The position numbers and the translations under genes are program-made. Below are positions 13,161 to 20,088 of a stretch of 23,144 nucleotides of DNA, piece after piece (the stretch's first letter is position 1; each line of letters starts with the position of its first letter). A model generated the notes under the pieces. The model saw nothing but the letters and a program-made list of their open reading frames with translations. It searched no databases and had not been told where the DNA came from. Source of the stretch: Clostridia bacterium (GTDB taxonomy: Bacteria > Bacillota > Peptococcia > Peptococcales > SKKY01); assembly GCA_007123515.1 (NCBI GenBank), contig SKKY01000156.1, forward strand, positions 1 through 23,144, read 5' to 3'.

Positions 13161-15090
13161 ATTCTGTAAATGAAAGGACCCGGACAGCATTAAGAATGGC
13201 GATCAAGGCCACGCCTACATCAGCAAAAATAGCTTCCCACATTCCGGCTATCCCCAACGCACCAAGTATCATAATCACACCTTTAACGCCTAGAGCTAAA
13301 ATGATATTTTGCCAGATAATGGTTTTAGTTTTGCGGGCAATTCTTATACCGGTCACAAGGCTTCCTGGAGTATCTCTCATTAGCACGATGTCCGCTGCTT
13401 CAATAGCTGCATCAGAACCTATGCCCCCCATTGCCACTCCGATATCGGCTCTGGCAAGAACCGGAGCATCATTAATTCCGTCTCCGACAAAGATCACTTT
13501 CTGATTTTTACTTTTTCCTGCAAGAACCTCTTCAAGTTTTTGTAATTTATCTTCAGGAAGCAATTGACTAAAAAAGGAAGTGATACCCAACTGTTCAGAT
13601 ACTTTTTCGGCCGTCTCTTTGATATCTCCGGAGAGCATCATCACTTCATTTACGCCATATTTTTTTAACTCCTCTACTGTCTCTTTAGCATCATCGCGAA
13701 TCATATCAGACAGCAAAATTTTCCCGGCATACTGCCTGTTTATCCAAAGATAAATAGGGACTTCTGATCGATGATCACAAACAATGTCTTTACAAGCAAA
13801 CTCAAGATGCTCTACTTCCATAATCTTACGATTTCCAAGATGGATGATCTCACCGTTTGTCTCAGCTTTTATCCCGTGACCGGCAATTTCCTGATAATTC
13901 GTTATTTCAAATTCATCGAGCGTTTGCCCATAATGACTGGTAATCGCCTTGGCAATCGGATGGCCTGAATATTTTTCTGCAATGGCAGCATATTTTATGA
14001 TCTCAGATTCTGTAAAACCTTTCTCCGGGATAAGCGCTGTCACAGCAAACTCACCCTTTGTCAGCGTGCCGGTTTTATCAAAAATGACCGTATCTGCATA
14101 GGGCAATGCCTCTAAAAAGTTTCCTCCTTTTATTAAAATACCGTTTTTTGATGCTGCGCCGATCCCTCCGAAAAAACCTAGCGGTATTGAAATGACTAAT
14201 GCACAAGGGCAAGAAATAACTAAAAAGACCAATGCTCTGTAAATCCATTCTTCAAACGAAGCTCCGGATATAACCAGAGGCGGGATAAACGCCAGCATCG
14301 CAGCCAACGCCACAACGACCGGAGTATAATATCTGGCAAACTTAGTAATAAATTTTTCGGTCGGTGCTTTTTTTTGACTGGCATTCTGAACAAGATCGAT
14401 AATTTTGCTAACCGTAGAATCACCAAAAGACTTAGTGGTTTGAATAGTTAATAATCCTGAAGTATTGATCGATCCGCTAAGAGCCGAATCACCCGGCTCA
14501 ACATCTCTAAGCTTTGATTCCCCGGTTAAGGCCGACGTATCCAGAAAAGAGTACCCTTTAATAATGATACCGTCAATCGGTATCTTTTCTCCAGGTTTAA
14601 CTATAATATCCGAACCAATTTCAACTAAAGATGGATCCGTATTATACTCTTTTCCCTCTATGATGACGGTCGCATAATCCGGCTTAATATCTAACAATGC
14701 TTCAATCGATTTTTTTGACTGGTCAATGGCTCTGTCCTGGAAAGCTTCCCCTACTTTATAAAAAAGCATAACTGCTACCGCTTCTGGATACTCACCTATC
14801 AAAAAGGCTCCGAAAGTAGCGATGGTCATCAAGAAATTTTCATCAAATATGCGACCCTGCCCAATATTTTTTATAGCTCTAAGTACTACATCACCACCGA
14901 TAATCAGATAGCTGGTAAGAAATAACATAAGTACAACCCAGGAAGAACCGGAGTAAAAAAGAGCAGCGGCCAGGAAAATAAGTCCGAAAATTAAAAAGAT
15001 CCATTGCCTTTTTTTATTTTCCCCGGAGTGATGATGATCACATCCGCAGTCTGAACAGGAAAACCCAGAAGCAATTGTATTTGTATCCAT
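13159..15090 (-). CDS. P1B-type Zn/Cd/Pb-exporting ATPase (CadA/ZntA-like)
   Basis: This 643-residue heavy-metal ATPase exports divalent cations at the cost of ATP. Motifs in order: TGES (189-192, actuator), SCPCALVISIP with C294-P-C296 in the transport path, DKTGT with the phosphorylated D338, HP at 377-378, GDGINDAP (536-543), and D624-V-G626 in the last membrane helix, the mark of the Zn/Cd/Pb subgroup. There is no N-terminal heavy-metal-associated domain. Instead a short tail, C12-x2-C15-x-C17 followed by D-H-H-H, may bind metal. The ATG follows AAGAGGTG. A good promoter and tandem TGTTCAT repeats lie upstream. The gene is followed by alkC. Direction of transport is inferred from the family. 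Confidence 0.95.
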   Translation of the reverse strand: MDTNTIASGFSCSDCGCDHHHSGENKKRQWIFLIFGLIFLAAALFYSGSSWVVLMLFLTSYLIIGGDVVLRAIKNIGQGRIFDENFLMTIATFGAFLIGEYPEAVAVMLFYKVGEAFQDRAIDQSKKSIEALLDIKPDYATVIIEGKEYNTDPSLVEIGSDIIVKPGEKIPIDGIIIKGYSFLDTSALTGESKLRDVEPGDSALSGSINTSGLLTIQTTKSFGDSTVSKIIDLVQNASQKKAPTEKFITKFARYYTPVVVALAAMLAFIPPLVISGASFEEWIYRALVFLVISCPCALVISIPLGFFGGIGAASKNGILIKGGNFLEALPYADTVIFDKTGTLTKGEFAVTALIPEKGFTESEIIKYAAIAEKYSGHPIAKAITSHYGQTLDEFEITNYQEIAGHGIKAETNGEIIHLGNRKIMEVEHLEFACKDIVCDHRSEVPIYLWINRQYAGKILLSDMIRDDAKETVEELKKYGVNEVMMLSGDIKETAEKVSEQLGITSFFSQLLPEDKLQKLEEVLAGKSKNQKVIFVGDGINDAPVLARADIGVAMGGIGSDAAIEAADIVLMRDTPGSLVTGIRIARKTKTIIWQNIILALGVKGVIMILGALGIAGMWEAIFADVGVALIAILNAVRVLSFTE

Positions 15091-15117
15091 GCGTACACCT
15101 CTTTCTTATATGTCTGC

Positions 15118-15141
15118 TTGTTCATATGTTCATTTGTTTCC
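15118..15141 (-). promoter_or_regulatory. Three tandem 8-bp repeats, candidate metal-repressor operator
   Basis: On the plus strand TTGTTCAT, ATGTTCAT and TTGTTTCC follow each other with no gap, the third being degenerate. On the minus strand this gives repeated ATGAACA, the half-site motif of SmtB/CzrA-type operators, which are normally inverted rather than direct. The run lies just downstream of the ATPase -10 box, where a bound repressor would block transcription. Confidence 0.45.
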
Positions 15142-15142
15142 T

Positions 15143-15171
15143 ATTGTAGCCGATGTGATTATTTTTGTAAA
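15143..15171 (-). promoter_or_regulatory. Promoter of the metal ATPase-alkC operon
   Basis: On the minus strand TTTACA (15166-15171, 5 of 6) and TACAAT (15143-15148, 5 of 6) are exactly 17 bases apart. The start point would be near 15136, within the tandem repeats. Confidence 0.7.
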
Positions 15172-15246
15172 TTCTTCTTTTTGTTTATCCTCTTTGTTTT
15201 TCGGTTATATTTATTTGTATATAAAAACATTTAAGGAGTTGAAATT

Positions 15247-16299
15247 ATGCTGCATGAAATTAAAAATCTTTTAGGAGATGAAGCTGACTTTTTGCTTAAT
15301 CACAAATGTGAGACAATACATAAGGAGCTCATTCATTCACCGGGTCCTAATTTTGTTGATCAGATTCTTATCCCAAGTGATCGTTCAGTAAATGTCCTGC
15401 GCAACATGCAAACACTATTTAACCACGGAAGACTCGGTAAAACGGGCTACCTGTCCATTTTACCTGTGGACCAGGGCATCGAGCATTCTGCCGGGGCCTC
15501 TTTTGCACCAAACCCTATTTATTTCGATCCGGAAAACATTGTTAAGCTGGCCATTGAAGGAGGATGCAATGCTGTTGTTTCAACCCTTGGTGCCTTAGGC
15601 AGCGTATCAAGAAAGTACGCTCATAAAATTCCGTTTCTGCTAAAAGTTAATCACAACCAGCTTCTATCATATCCCAATACCCATGATCAGATTCCTTTTG
15701 CCAGTGTTAAACAAGCCTATGATATGGGTGCCATTGCAGTGGGTGCTACCATTTATTTCGGTTCTGAAGAAAGTAACCGGCAGATTCAGGAAATCAGCGA
15801 AATGTTTGAATATGCTCACTCACTCGGTTTAGTTACGGTGCTTTGGGCATATCTGAGAAACCCGGCATTTAATAAAGATGGTACTGACTATCATCTGGCT
15901 GCCGACCTTACCGGACAGGCCAACTATCTTAGTGCGACCATCGGTGCGGACATTGTAAAACAAAAGCTTCCTGAAAACAACGGTGGCTTTACAGCTCTTA
16001 ACTACAGTAAAAGTCACAAAAAAATGTATTCTGAGTTAAGCAGTGATCATCCGATTGATTTAACCCGCTACCAGGTAGCCAATTGCTTTATGGGAAGAAG
16101 TGGTTTGATTAATTCCGGAGGAGCCTCAGGAAAGAATGACATTCAGCAGGCTGTAAAAACAGCTGTGATTAATAAACGGGCCGGCGGAATGGGTTTAATT
16201 TCCGGAAGAAAAGCTTTCCAAAAATCGATGGATGAAGGCATTGAGATCCTGCATGCCATCCAGGATGTGTATCTGTGTAAGGATATTACCCTGGCATAG
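15247..16299 (+). CDS. fbaB: Class I fructose-bisphosphate aldolase, DhnA/FbaB type
   Basis: This 350-residue protein has the same length as E. coli FbaB. It is a Schiff-base (class I) aldolase that splits or forms fructose 1,6-bisphosphate in glycolysis and gluconeogenesis, in the cytoplasm. Family motifs are ILPVDQGIEHSAGASFAPNP (near 71-90), GGCNAVVSTLGALGSVSRKYAHKIPFL (split motif near 106-130), LLKVNHN, the GADIVKQKLPEN segment in which K238 is the likely Schiff-base lysine, and the phosphate-binding C-terminal GGMGLISGRKAFQ. AAGGAG lies eight bases before the ATG. A rightward promoter is not clear: TTGTTT and TATATA near 15204-15233 are a weak pair. It is divergent from the metal ATPase gene and single, with a strong terminator after it. 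Confidence 0.93.
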   Translation: MLHEIKNLLGDEADFLLNHKCETIHKELIHSPGPNFVDQILIPSDRSVNVLRNMQTLFNHGRLGKTGYLSILPVDQGIEHSAGASFAPNPIYFDPENIVKLAIEGGCNAVVSTLGALGSVSRKYAHKIPFLLKVNHNQLLSYPNTHDQIPFASVKQAYDMGAIAVGATIYFGSEESNRQIQEISEMFEYAHSLGLVTVLWAYLRNPAFNKDGTDYHLAADLTGQANYLSATIGADIVKQKLPENNGGFTALNYSKSHKKMYSELSSDHPIDLTRYQVANCFMGRSGLINSGGASGKNDIQQAVKTAVINKRAGGMGLISGRKAFQKSMDEGIEILHAIQDVYLCKDITLA

Positions 16300-16316
16300 A
16301 GTGAAATTCAGACATT

Positions 16317-16356
16317 AAAAAGCTCCTTTTATCAATGCCGATAAAAGGAGCTTTTT
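16317..16356. terminator. Bidirectional intrinsic terminator, 17-bp perfect stem
   Basis: AAAAAGCTCCTTTTATC (16317-16333) pairs perfectly with GATAAAAGGAGCTTTTT (16340-16356) around a six-base loop. A- and T-runs at both feet let it stop fbaB from the left and the thiamine pyrophosphokinase transcript from the right. Confidence 0.95.
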
Positions 16357-16364
16357 CTTTTACA

Positions 16365-17027
16365 CTATTTTTTTATCACGATCACCAATAACCGTCCTTC
16401 GCTCAGGTTAATGGTTACCCGGTTTCCAAGGGCTTCATTGCTAAGACCTCTTGATGATCCGGCATAAAGATCTTCTTTATTTAAAGCATAGCGCAAGCCC
16501 TGTGTTTCAACATTTTTAACAACATCCGATAAAGGAATCAATGTAAGCTTCATATCTTTTTCTGTCTGTAAAGCTATGGCATCATCAATCAGAAATACAT
16601 CATATGTCTGATCAGACATCACCGCCTTGATATTGCCCCTTAATATCCTGTTAAGCAGCATCACATTAATCAGAAAATGATCGGTTCTTTTTCCCATCGC
16701 TCCAAAAATCATAATCAGATCAGGGCTAAGGCTTATCGATTTTTCAATCGCTAATTCCAGGTCTGATTCATTTTTTGCTGAAGGGTATTGACTATATATC
16801 GTCTTTTCCAAATCAAGTTTCTTTAAAATCTCTGCATCTGCAGAATCGAAATCACCAATGATCTCATCCGGTATAAATCCCATGGAAAAAGCAGCATTGG
16901 CTCCACCATCAGCACAGATTAGATAATCCTCTGGTTGTATCGTTTCTTTATAGTATTTCGGTGCACTGTATTGACCATTAGCAAAAATAACCACTCGTTG
17001 TATGGTTTTTGTTTTATCATTGATCAT
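16365..17027 (-). CDS. thiN: Thiamine pyrophosphokinase
   Basis: This 220-residue cytoplasmic enzyme transfers pyrophosphate from ATP to thiamine, making TPP. Conserved motifs are CADGGAN (38-44), GDFDS (58-62), KNESDLELA (85-93), FGAMGKRTDH (108-117) and the C-terminal beta-domain with LTLIPLS and GLSNEALGNRVTINLSEG, where thiamine binds at the dimer interface. It is the last gene of the TPP-riboswitch operon and overlaps the ThiZ gene by 11 bases; AGGGAG precedes its ATG. Its presence beside the transporter suggests that thiamine itself, not only a precursor, is taken up. Its product TPP is the ligand that shuts the operon off. A strong terminator follows. Confidence 0.95.
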   Translation of the reverse strand: MINDKTKTIQRVVIFANGQYSAPKYYKETIQPEDYLICADGGANAAFSMGFIPDEIIGDFDSADAEILKKLDLEKTIYSQYPSAKNESDLELAIEKSISLSPDLIMIFGAMGKRTDHFLINVMLLNRILRGNIKAVMSDQTYDVFLIDDAIALQTEKDMKLTLIPLSDVVKNVETQGLRYALNKEDLYAGSSRGLSNEALGNRVTINLSEGRLLVIVIKK

Positions 17028-17775
17028 AACTGTTCTCCCTAAGAGTCTTGTAAAGAATGTCCCGATACTGATTAAATTCCGGTGACGTCATAACGCTCAG
17101 ATCGCGCGGCCTTTCAATGGTAATCGGTAATGAAAGAACAATTTGGCCGGGCTGACTGGAAAGCACATAGATTCTGTCAGATAGATATATCGCTTCTTCT
17201 ATACTGTGTGTAATAAAAAGAACCGAGCGCTCAAATTGTTGCCATACACCTAAAAGCCATTCCTGCAGGTTAGTACGTGTTATCGCATCCAATGAGGCGA
17301 AAGGCTCATCGAGAAGCATCAAATCACTATCTGTTAAAAAAGTACGCATTAAAGCCGCTCTCTGCTTCATGCCACCGGAAAGTTGGTTAGGATAATAACT
17401 TTCGAAACCTTCAAGACCAAAGGTCTTCATCATAGTGCGCACAGTCTGTCGGGCTTTGTGCTTATCCTCTCCCTTTATAATCAAAGGCAGGGCAATATTG
17501 TCAATGAGCTGTTTCCAGGGAAGCAGCGTATCCTTCTGAGGCATATAGGCAATCCTTTGGTTTTGCTCGGATTTGTTTGGAGTGATTGATACAAGACCCT
17601 GCTCAGGCTGAGTCAGATTGGTGATGATCCTGAAAATGGTGCTTTTTCCGGATCCGCTCGGCCCTAAGAGAGTCACAAATTCACCTTGTTTGACTTCCAG
17701 ATTAATATCCTCTAGAACCTCAAGTTCACCGTATGATTTTTTTATATTTTTTAACTGCAGGACATAACCATCCAT
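17017..17775 (-). CDS. thiZ: ABC transporter ATP-binding protein, ThiZ-like
   Basis: This 252-residue single ATPase domain is of the nitrate/sulfonate/thiamine-precursor type (SsuB/TauB/ThiZ). Walker A is LGPSGSGKST, the Q-loop lies in AYMPQKDTLLPW, the signature is NQLSGGMKQR, Walker B is LMLLDEPFASLD, and the switch His lies in LFITHSIEEA. It powers uptake with the ThiX permease and ThiY lipoprotein. The operon's riboswitch and thiN assign it to thiamine rather than sulfonates. It begins 34 bases after thiY, separated by a palindrome with 14-base arms that includes the thiY stop; the only ribosome site is a modest GGGTGG. The gene overlaps thiN. Confidence 0.9.
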   Translation of the reverse strand: MDGYVLQLKNIKKSYGELEVLEDINLEVKQGEFVTLLGPSGSGKSTIFRIITNLTQPEQGLVSITPNKSEQNQRIAYMPQKDTLLPWKQLIDNIALPLIIKGEDKHKARQTVRTMMKTFGLEGFESYYPNQLSGGMKQRAALMRTFLTDSDLMLLDEPFASLDAITRTNLQEWLLGVWQQFERSVLFITHSIEEAIYLSDRIYVLSSQPGQIVLSLPITIERPRDLSVMTSPEFNQYRDILYKTLRENSYDQ

Positions 17776-17793
17776 TTTTTATAACCACCCTGC

Positions 17794-17823
17794 TTCTTTC
17801 TGAATAAAATTATTCAGAAAGAA
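17794..17823 (-). repeat. Perfect palindrome with 14-bp arms over the thiY stop codon
   Basis: TTCTTTCTGAATAA and TTATTCAGAAAGAA flank two bases. On the leftward mRNA the left arm holds the last codons and the TAA stop of thiY. There is no T-run, so it is not a classical terminator. A stable hairpin here could protect the 3' end of the binding-protein mRNA or lower thiZ translation. Confidence 0.8.
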
Positions 17824-18823
17824 ATTGATTTGTATACGCTTTCGCTATATCGATCGGATCATCTAATAATTCTTGTTCCACTAACCAGTCAGTGTATCTT
17901 GACCAAACGACTTCTTCCTGATAACCCCAGGTTGAAGCATCTTCTTTATAACGCGGAGCTAACCACTCCTGACTGGCAAGTACAAGCTCTTTGTCTAATT
18001 CCGGAGCATTCTGAATCAGAATATCTGCGGCTTCTTCCGGAGTATCTATCGCAAACTGGTATCCTCTTGTGGTAGCTTCCATAAACTTTGCCACCAACTC
18101 TTCATCCTCTGAAATCAGAGATTCACTGGTAATCATCACTGGTGTATAGTAGTTAAACGTTTCATTATAAGTTCCCATGTCAATATAAGTTAAATCAATC
18201 CCTCTTATTTCAGCAGCGACTCCATCCCAGCCATAAAAGATCCAGGAAAAATCAGCACTGGTTTCACTTAAAGCAAAAAAATCGATGGCTCCGGTGGTAA
18301 GGATTTCCACCTGTGAAAAATCGGCACCATAATCTTCCATTAAGGCTCTGATCGTAGCTTCTTCAATCGGAGAACCCCATCCGCCATAACGTTTTCCTTC
18401 GAAATCAGCCGGGGTTTCTATTCCTTTTTCTGCAAGAGCTGCAAAACCCGAGGTGTTGTTCTGAATGATCGCGGCTATCGATACCACCGGGATCTCATTT
18501 GAGCGGGCATAGGTAACACCCTCCTGATAACTTACGCCAAATTGCGCCTGTCCAGAAGCCACTAGCTGTTCGGCTGTGCCTCCGGCCGGCTGCACGATTG
18601 TTACATCAAGTCCTGCCTCATAATAATACCCTAAGTCTTTAGCCACATACAAGCCTGTATGATTTGTATTAGGTGTCCAATCAAGCGTAACGGTAATCGA
18701 TGTCAATGGTTCCTCATCTGCTACCGGTGTTGTTCCATTACCACATCCGACAAGGGTCAGACTCAATATAAAGCCAATTACTACAATAGCGATACACCAT
18801 TTATTTTTCATGTTTTTTTTCAT
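17810..18823 (-). CDS. thiY: ThiY-like thiamine/HMP-binding lipoprotein
   Basis: This 337-residue substrate-binding lipoprotein is of the NMT1/THI5-like (SsuA/ThiY) family. The signal peptide (CIAIVVIGFILSLT) ends in the lipobox LVGC. The mature domain begins with TVTLDWTPNTNHTGLYVAKD, the standard pyrimidine-binding start of ThiY/THI5 proteins, followed by GYYYEAGLDVTIVQPAGG, the family's GxaQFGVSY element, KRYGGWGSPIEEATI and the C-terminal half with SWIFYGWDGVAAE. The frame is open to an ATG at 18850, but GAGGAGA at 18831-18837 fits the ATG at 18823, seven bases away, so that start is chosen. It begins two bases after the thiX stop. Whether the ligand is thiamine, HMP or a breakdown product is not settled. 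Confidence 0.92.
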   Translation of the reverse strand: MKKNMKNKWCIAIVVIGFILSLTLVGCGNGTTPVADEEPLTSITVTLDWTPNTNHTGLYVAKDLGYYYEAGLDVTIVQPAGGTAEQLVASGQAQFGVSYQEGVTYARSNEIPVVSIAAIIQNNTSGFAALAEKGIETPADFEGKRYGGWGSPIEEATIRALMEDYGADFSQVEILTTGAIDFFALSETSADFSWIFYGWDGVAAEIRGIDLTYIDMGTYNETFNYYTPVMITSESLISEDEELVAKFMEATTRGYQFAIDTPEEAADILIQNAPELDKELVLASQEWLAPRYKEDASTWGYQEEVVWSRYTDWLVEQELLDDPIDIAKAYTNQFLSE

Positions 18824-18825
18824 TA

Positions 18826-19593
18826 TTAACTCTCCTCTTTTCTTTCCCATGGCATCACCAGCCAGGAAATAAATTCAGTAACTTTAAATAGAATCACACT
18901 TAACACAACCACAACCAAAATCGCAGAAAACAGATTGCTGATGTTATAGGTGTGCATTGAACGGATCATGAAAACTCCAATTCCTCGGTTGCCACCCAGC
19001 CACTCACCAATAACCGCAGCCATAACACTGTAGGTAACAGAAATTTTCAGTCCGGAAAAGAAAAACGGCAATATGGCCGGTAATTGGATATGCCAAAAGA
19101 TCTGTCTGGTCTTTGCACCTATAACTTTAAGCACTTCAATGTCTTCTTTTTCTACTTTTTTTAATCCTTCTGTGATGCTGACGGTCAGCGGAAAAAAGCA
19201 GACCAGCACAACTGTAAGAATTTTAGGTAGGTAACCAAAACCAAACCAGATAATCATAATCGGAGCAATGGCAATAATCGGTATTGTCTGAGAAATAACG
19301 AGCAATGGATAGAACATTTTTTTTATGATTTCGATTTTATCCATTACGTAGGCGATCACGACAGAAAGAACTACCGCAATGCCAAGACCTGATAAAGCTG
19401 CCAGTAATGTTGCCTGACTGTGCAGAAAAAGAAGCGCTGCATTCTGCGATAAGGCTCTTACGATATCAGTGGGCATTGGCAGTATATAGGTCGGGATCTC
19501 TGTAATCCTGGCTATAATTTCCCAGAACAATATAAGAAAGGCTAAAAAGCCAATCGCCGGTAAAGGTTTATAAATATTTTCCCACCTTTTCAT
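18826..19593 (-). CDS. thiX: ABC transporter permease, ThiX-like
   Basis: This 255-residue permease of the SsuC/TauC/ThiX type has six predicted membrane helices. It has the binding-protein-dependent transport motif near residues 135-190 (KVIGAKTRQIFWHIQLPAILPFFFSG, split here, with the coupling EAA-like helix) and AVIGEWLGGNRGIG near 190-205, both characteristic. An IPTYILPMPTDIVRAL element after helix 1 is also typical. The ATG at 19593 is nine bases after AGGGAG; a TTG one codon earlier (19596) is possible. The gene starts within the last 26 bases of the thiamine-binding protein gene, indicating coupled translation, and ends with WERKEES just before thiY. Confidence 0.91.
   Translation of the reverse strand: MKRWENIYKPLPAIGFLAFLILFWEIIARITEIPTYILPMPTDIVRALSQNAALLFLHSQATLLAALSGLGIAVVLSVVIAYVMDKIEIIKKMFYPLLVISQTIPIIAIAPIMIIWFGFGYLPKILTVVLVCFFPLTVSITEGLKKVEKEDIEVLKVIGAKTRQIFWHIQLPAILPFFFSGLKISVTYSVMAAVIGEWLGGNRGIGVFMIRSMHTYNISNLFSAILVVVVLSVILFKVTEFISWLVMPWERKEES
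18831..18837 (-). promoter_or_regulatory. Ribosome binding site that fixes the ThiY start
   Basis: GAGGAGA is seven bases before ATG 18823. The in-frame ATG at 18850 lies upstream within thiX and has no comparable site. Confidence 0.75.
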
Positions 19594-19855
19594 CAATCGT
19601 CACTCCCTTTGGACTATAGTCAATCTTGACTACAGACATGACCCGGTCTGCCCCGGCTTGCGTACAGATAAGTTGTGCTTGCTTCACAATCTCTAAAAGT
19701 TCATCTAGTTCTCCTTCCATGGTCGTTTCCATGGGTCCTACCTGGTAAACAACGCCGCTTTTTTTAATGTAATCAATGACCTGATCAACAACGGGATAGA
19801 TTTCATCTGCAGGCACTCGGGGGATGACCTGTAAACTTACGTTGCATAATGGCAT
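19568..19855 (-). CDS. MTH1187/YkoF-type thiamine-binding protein (DUF77)
   Basis: This 95-residue cytoplasmic protein starts MPLCNVSLQVIP and has the ferredoxin-like alpha/beta fold of the MTH1187 (DUF77) family. Motifs are VIPRVPADEIYPVVDQVIDYI, then GVVYQVGPMETTMEGELDELL, with the GPMETTMEG loop at the usual ligand site, and GADRVMSVVKIDYSP. YkoF relatives bind thiamine or HMP. A longer frame reaches back to 19951, but that stretch lies in the terminator and riboswitch; AAGGAGG at 19864-19870 selects the ATG at 19855. It is the first gene after the riboswitch and so the most directly controlled. It may deliver or buffer thiamine between ThiXYZ and ThiN, which is an inference. Confidence 0.9.
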   Translation of the reverse strand: MPLCNVSLQVIPRVPADEIYPVVDQVIDYIKKSGVVYQVGPMETTMEGELDELLEIVKQAQLICTQAGADRVMSVVKIDYSPKGVTIDEKVGKYL

Positions 19856-19863
19856 AAGCGTTT

Positions 19864-19870
19864 CCTCCTT
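19864..19870 (-). promoter_or_regulatory. Ribosome binding site of the thiamine-binding protein gene
   Basis: AAGGAGG lies eight bases before ATG 19855. It sits beyond the terminator hairpin, so the riboswitch acts on transcription and not by hiding this site. Confidence 0.8.
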
Positions 19871-19904
19871 TTGATATAGTATTGTCTTGCACCCTGGTAA
19901 TGAC

Positions 19905-19938
19905 AAAAAAAAACCACTTCGCCCCTGGAAGTGGTTTT
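19905..19938 (-). terminator. Riboswitch-controlled intrinsic terminator
   Basis: On the minus strand AAAACCACTTC pairs perfectly with GAAGTGGTTTT around CAGGGGC and is followed by a T-run of nine, the first four being in the stem. It starts 12 bases after the TPP aptamer and precedes the first gene, the standard layout for TPP-dependent termination. Confidence 0.93.
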
Positions 19939-19950
19939 CACTATTTTGCA

Positions 19951-20042
19951 TATCTTCCTACGCTGGCATTATCCAGATCAGGTTAAAGGTCAGAATCGGA
20001 ATAGATTCCCTCTCAGCCAACTTCCGCCAGCTCCCTTGTTCC
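19951..20042 (-). ncRNA. TPP riboswitch (THI element)
   Basis: The minus strand has the conserved TPP aptamer parts: GGGAGCTGGC at the 5' side, GGCTGAGAGG (pyrimidine-binding J3/2 core) and GACCTTTAACCTGATC, then CTGGATAATGCCAGCGTAGG (P4/P5, pyrophosphate-binding side). P2 reads AGCTGGC-GGAA-GTTGGCT with three G-U pairs and a GNRA loop. P3a can form from GAATC and GATTC. No clear P1 helix is seen between the bases before AAGGGAGC and those after GTAGG. The terminator at 19905-19938 follows. When TPP is bound, transcription into the thiamine genes should stop. The P2 3' arm overlaps GGAAGTTGG, which can pair with CCACTTCC of the terminator, giving an antiterminator in the unbound state. Confidence 0.96.
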
Positions 20043-20059
20043 TTTATTTACTTTTTTCA

Positions 20060-20088
20060 ATCTTACCACAGTTATTTTTCAAATACAA
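20060..20088 (-). promoter_or_regulatory. Candidate extended -10 promoter of the thiamine operon
   Basis: On the minus strand TTGTAT (20083-20088) and TAAGAT (20060-20065) are 17 bases apart, and TGG directly before the -10 box gives an extended -10 element. The -35 box lies in the coding end of the upstream small protein gene. Start would be near 20053, about ten bases before the aptamer. Confidence 0.45.

Noticed and set aside
13149..13190. Upstream ATG at 13190 for alkC
   Set aside because: It lies inside the end of the ATPase gene with no fitting ribosome site, while AAGGAG fits ATG 13148.
14220..14426. 68-codon frame inside the metal ATPase gene
   Set aside because: It runs in another frame of a continuous and fully conserved ATPase gene.
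18824..18850. Upstream ATG at 18850 for thiY
   Set aside because: It is inside thiX and gives an extra polar head before the signal peptide; GAGGAGA supports ATG 18823.
19856..19951. N-terminal extension of the thiamine-binding protein up to 19951
   Set aside because: These bases form the terminator hairpin and leader after the riboswitch; AAGGAGG selects ATG 19855.
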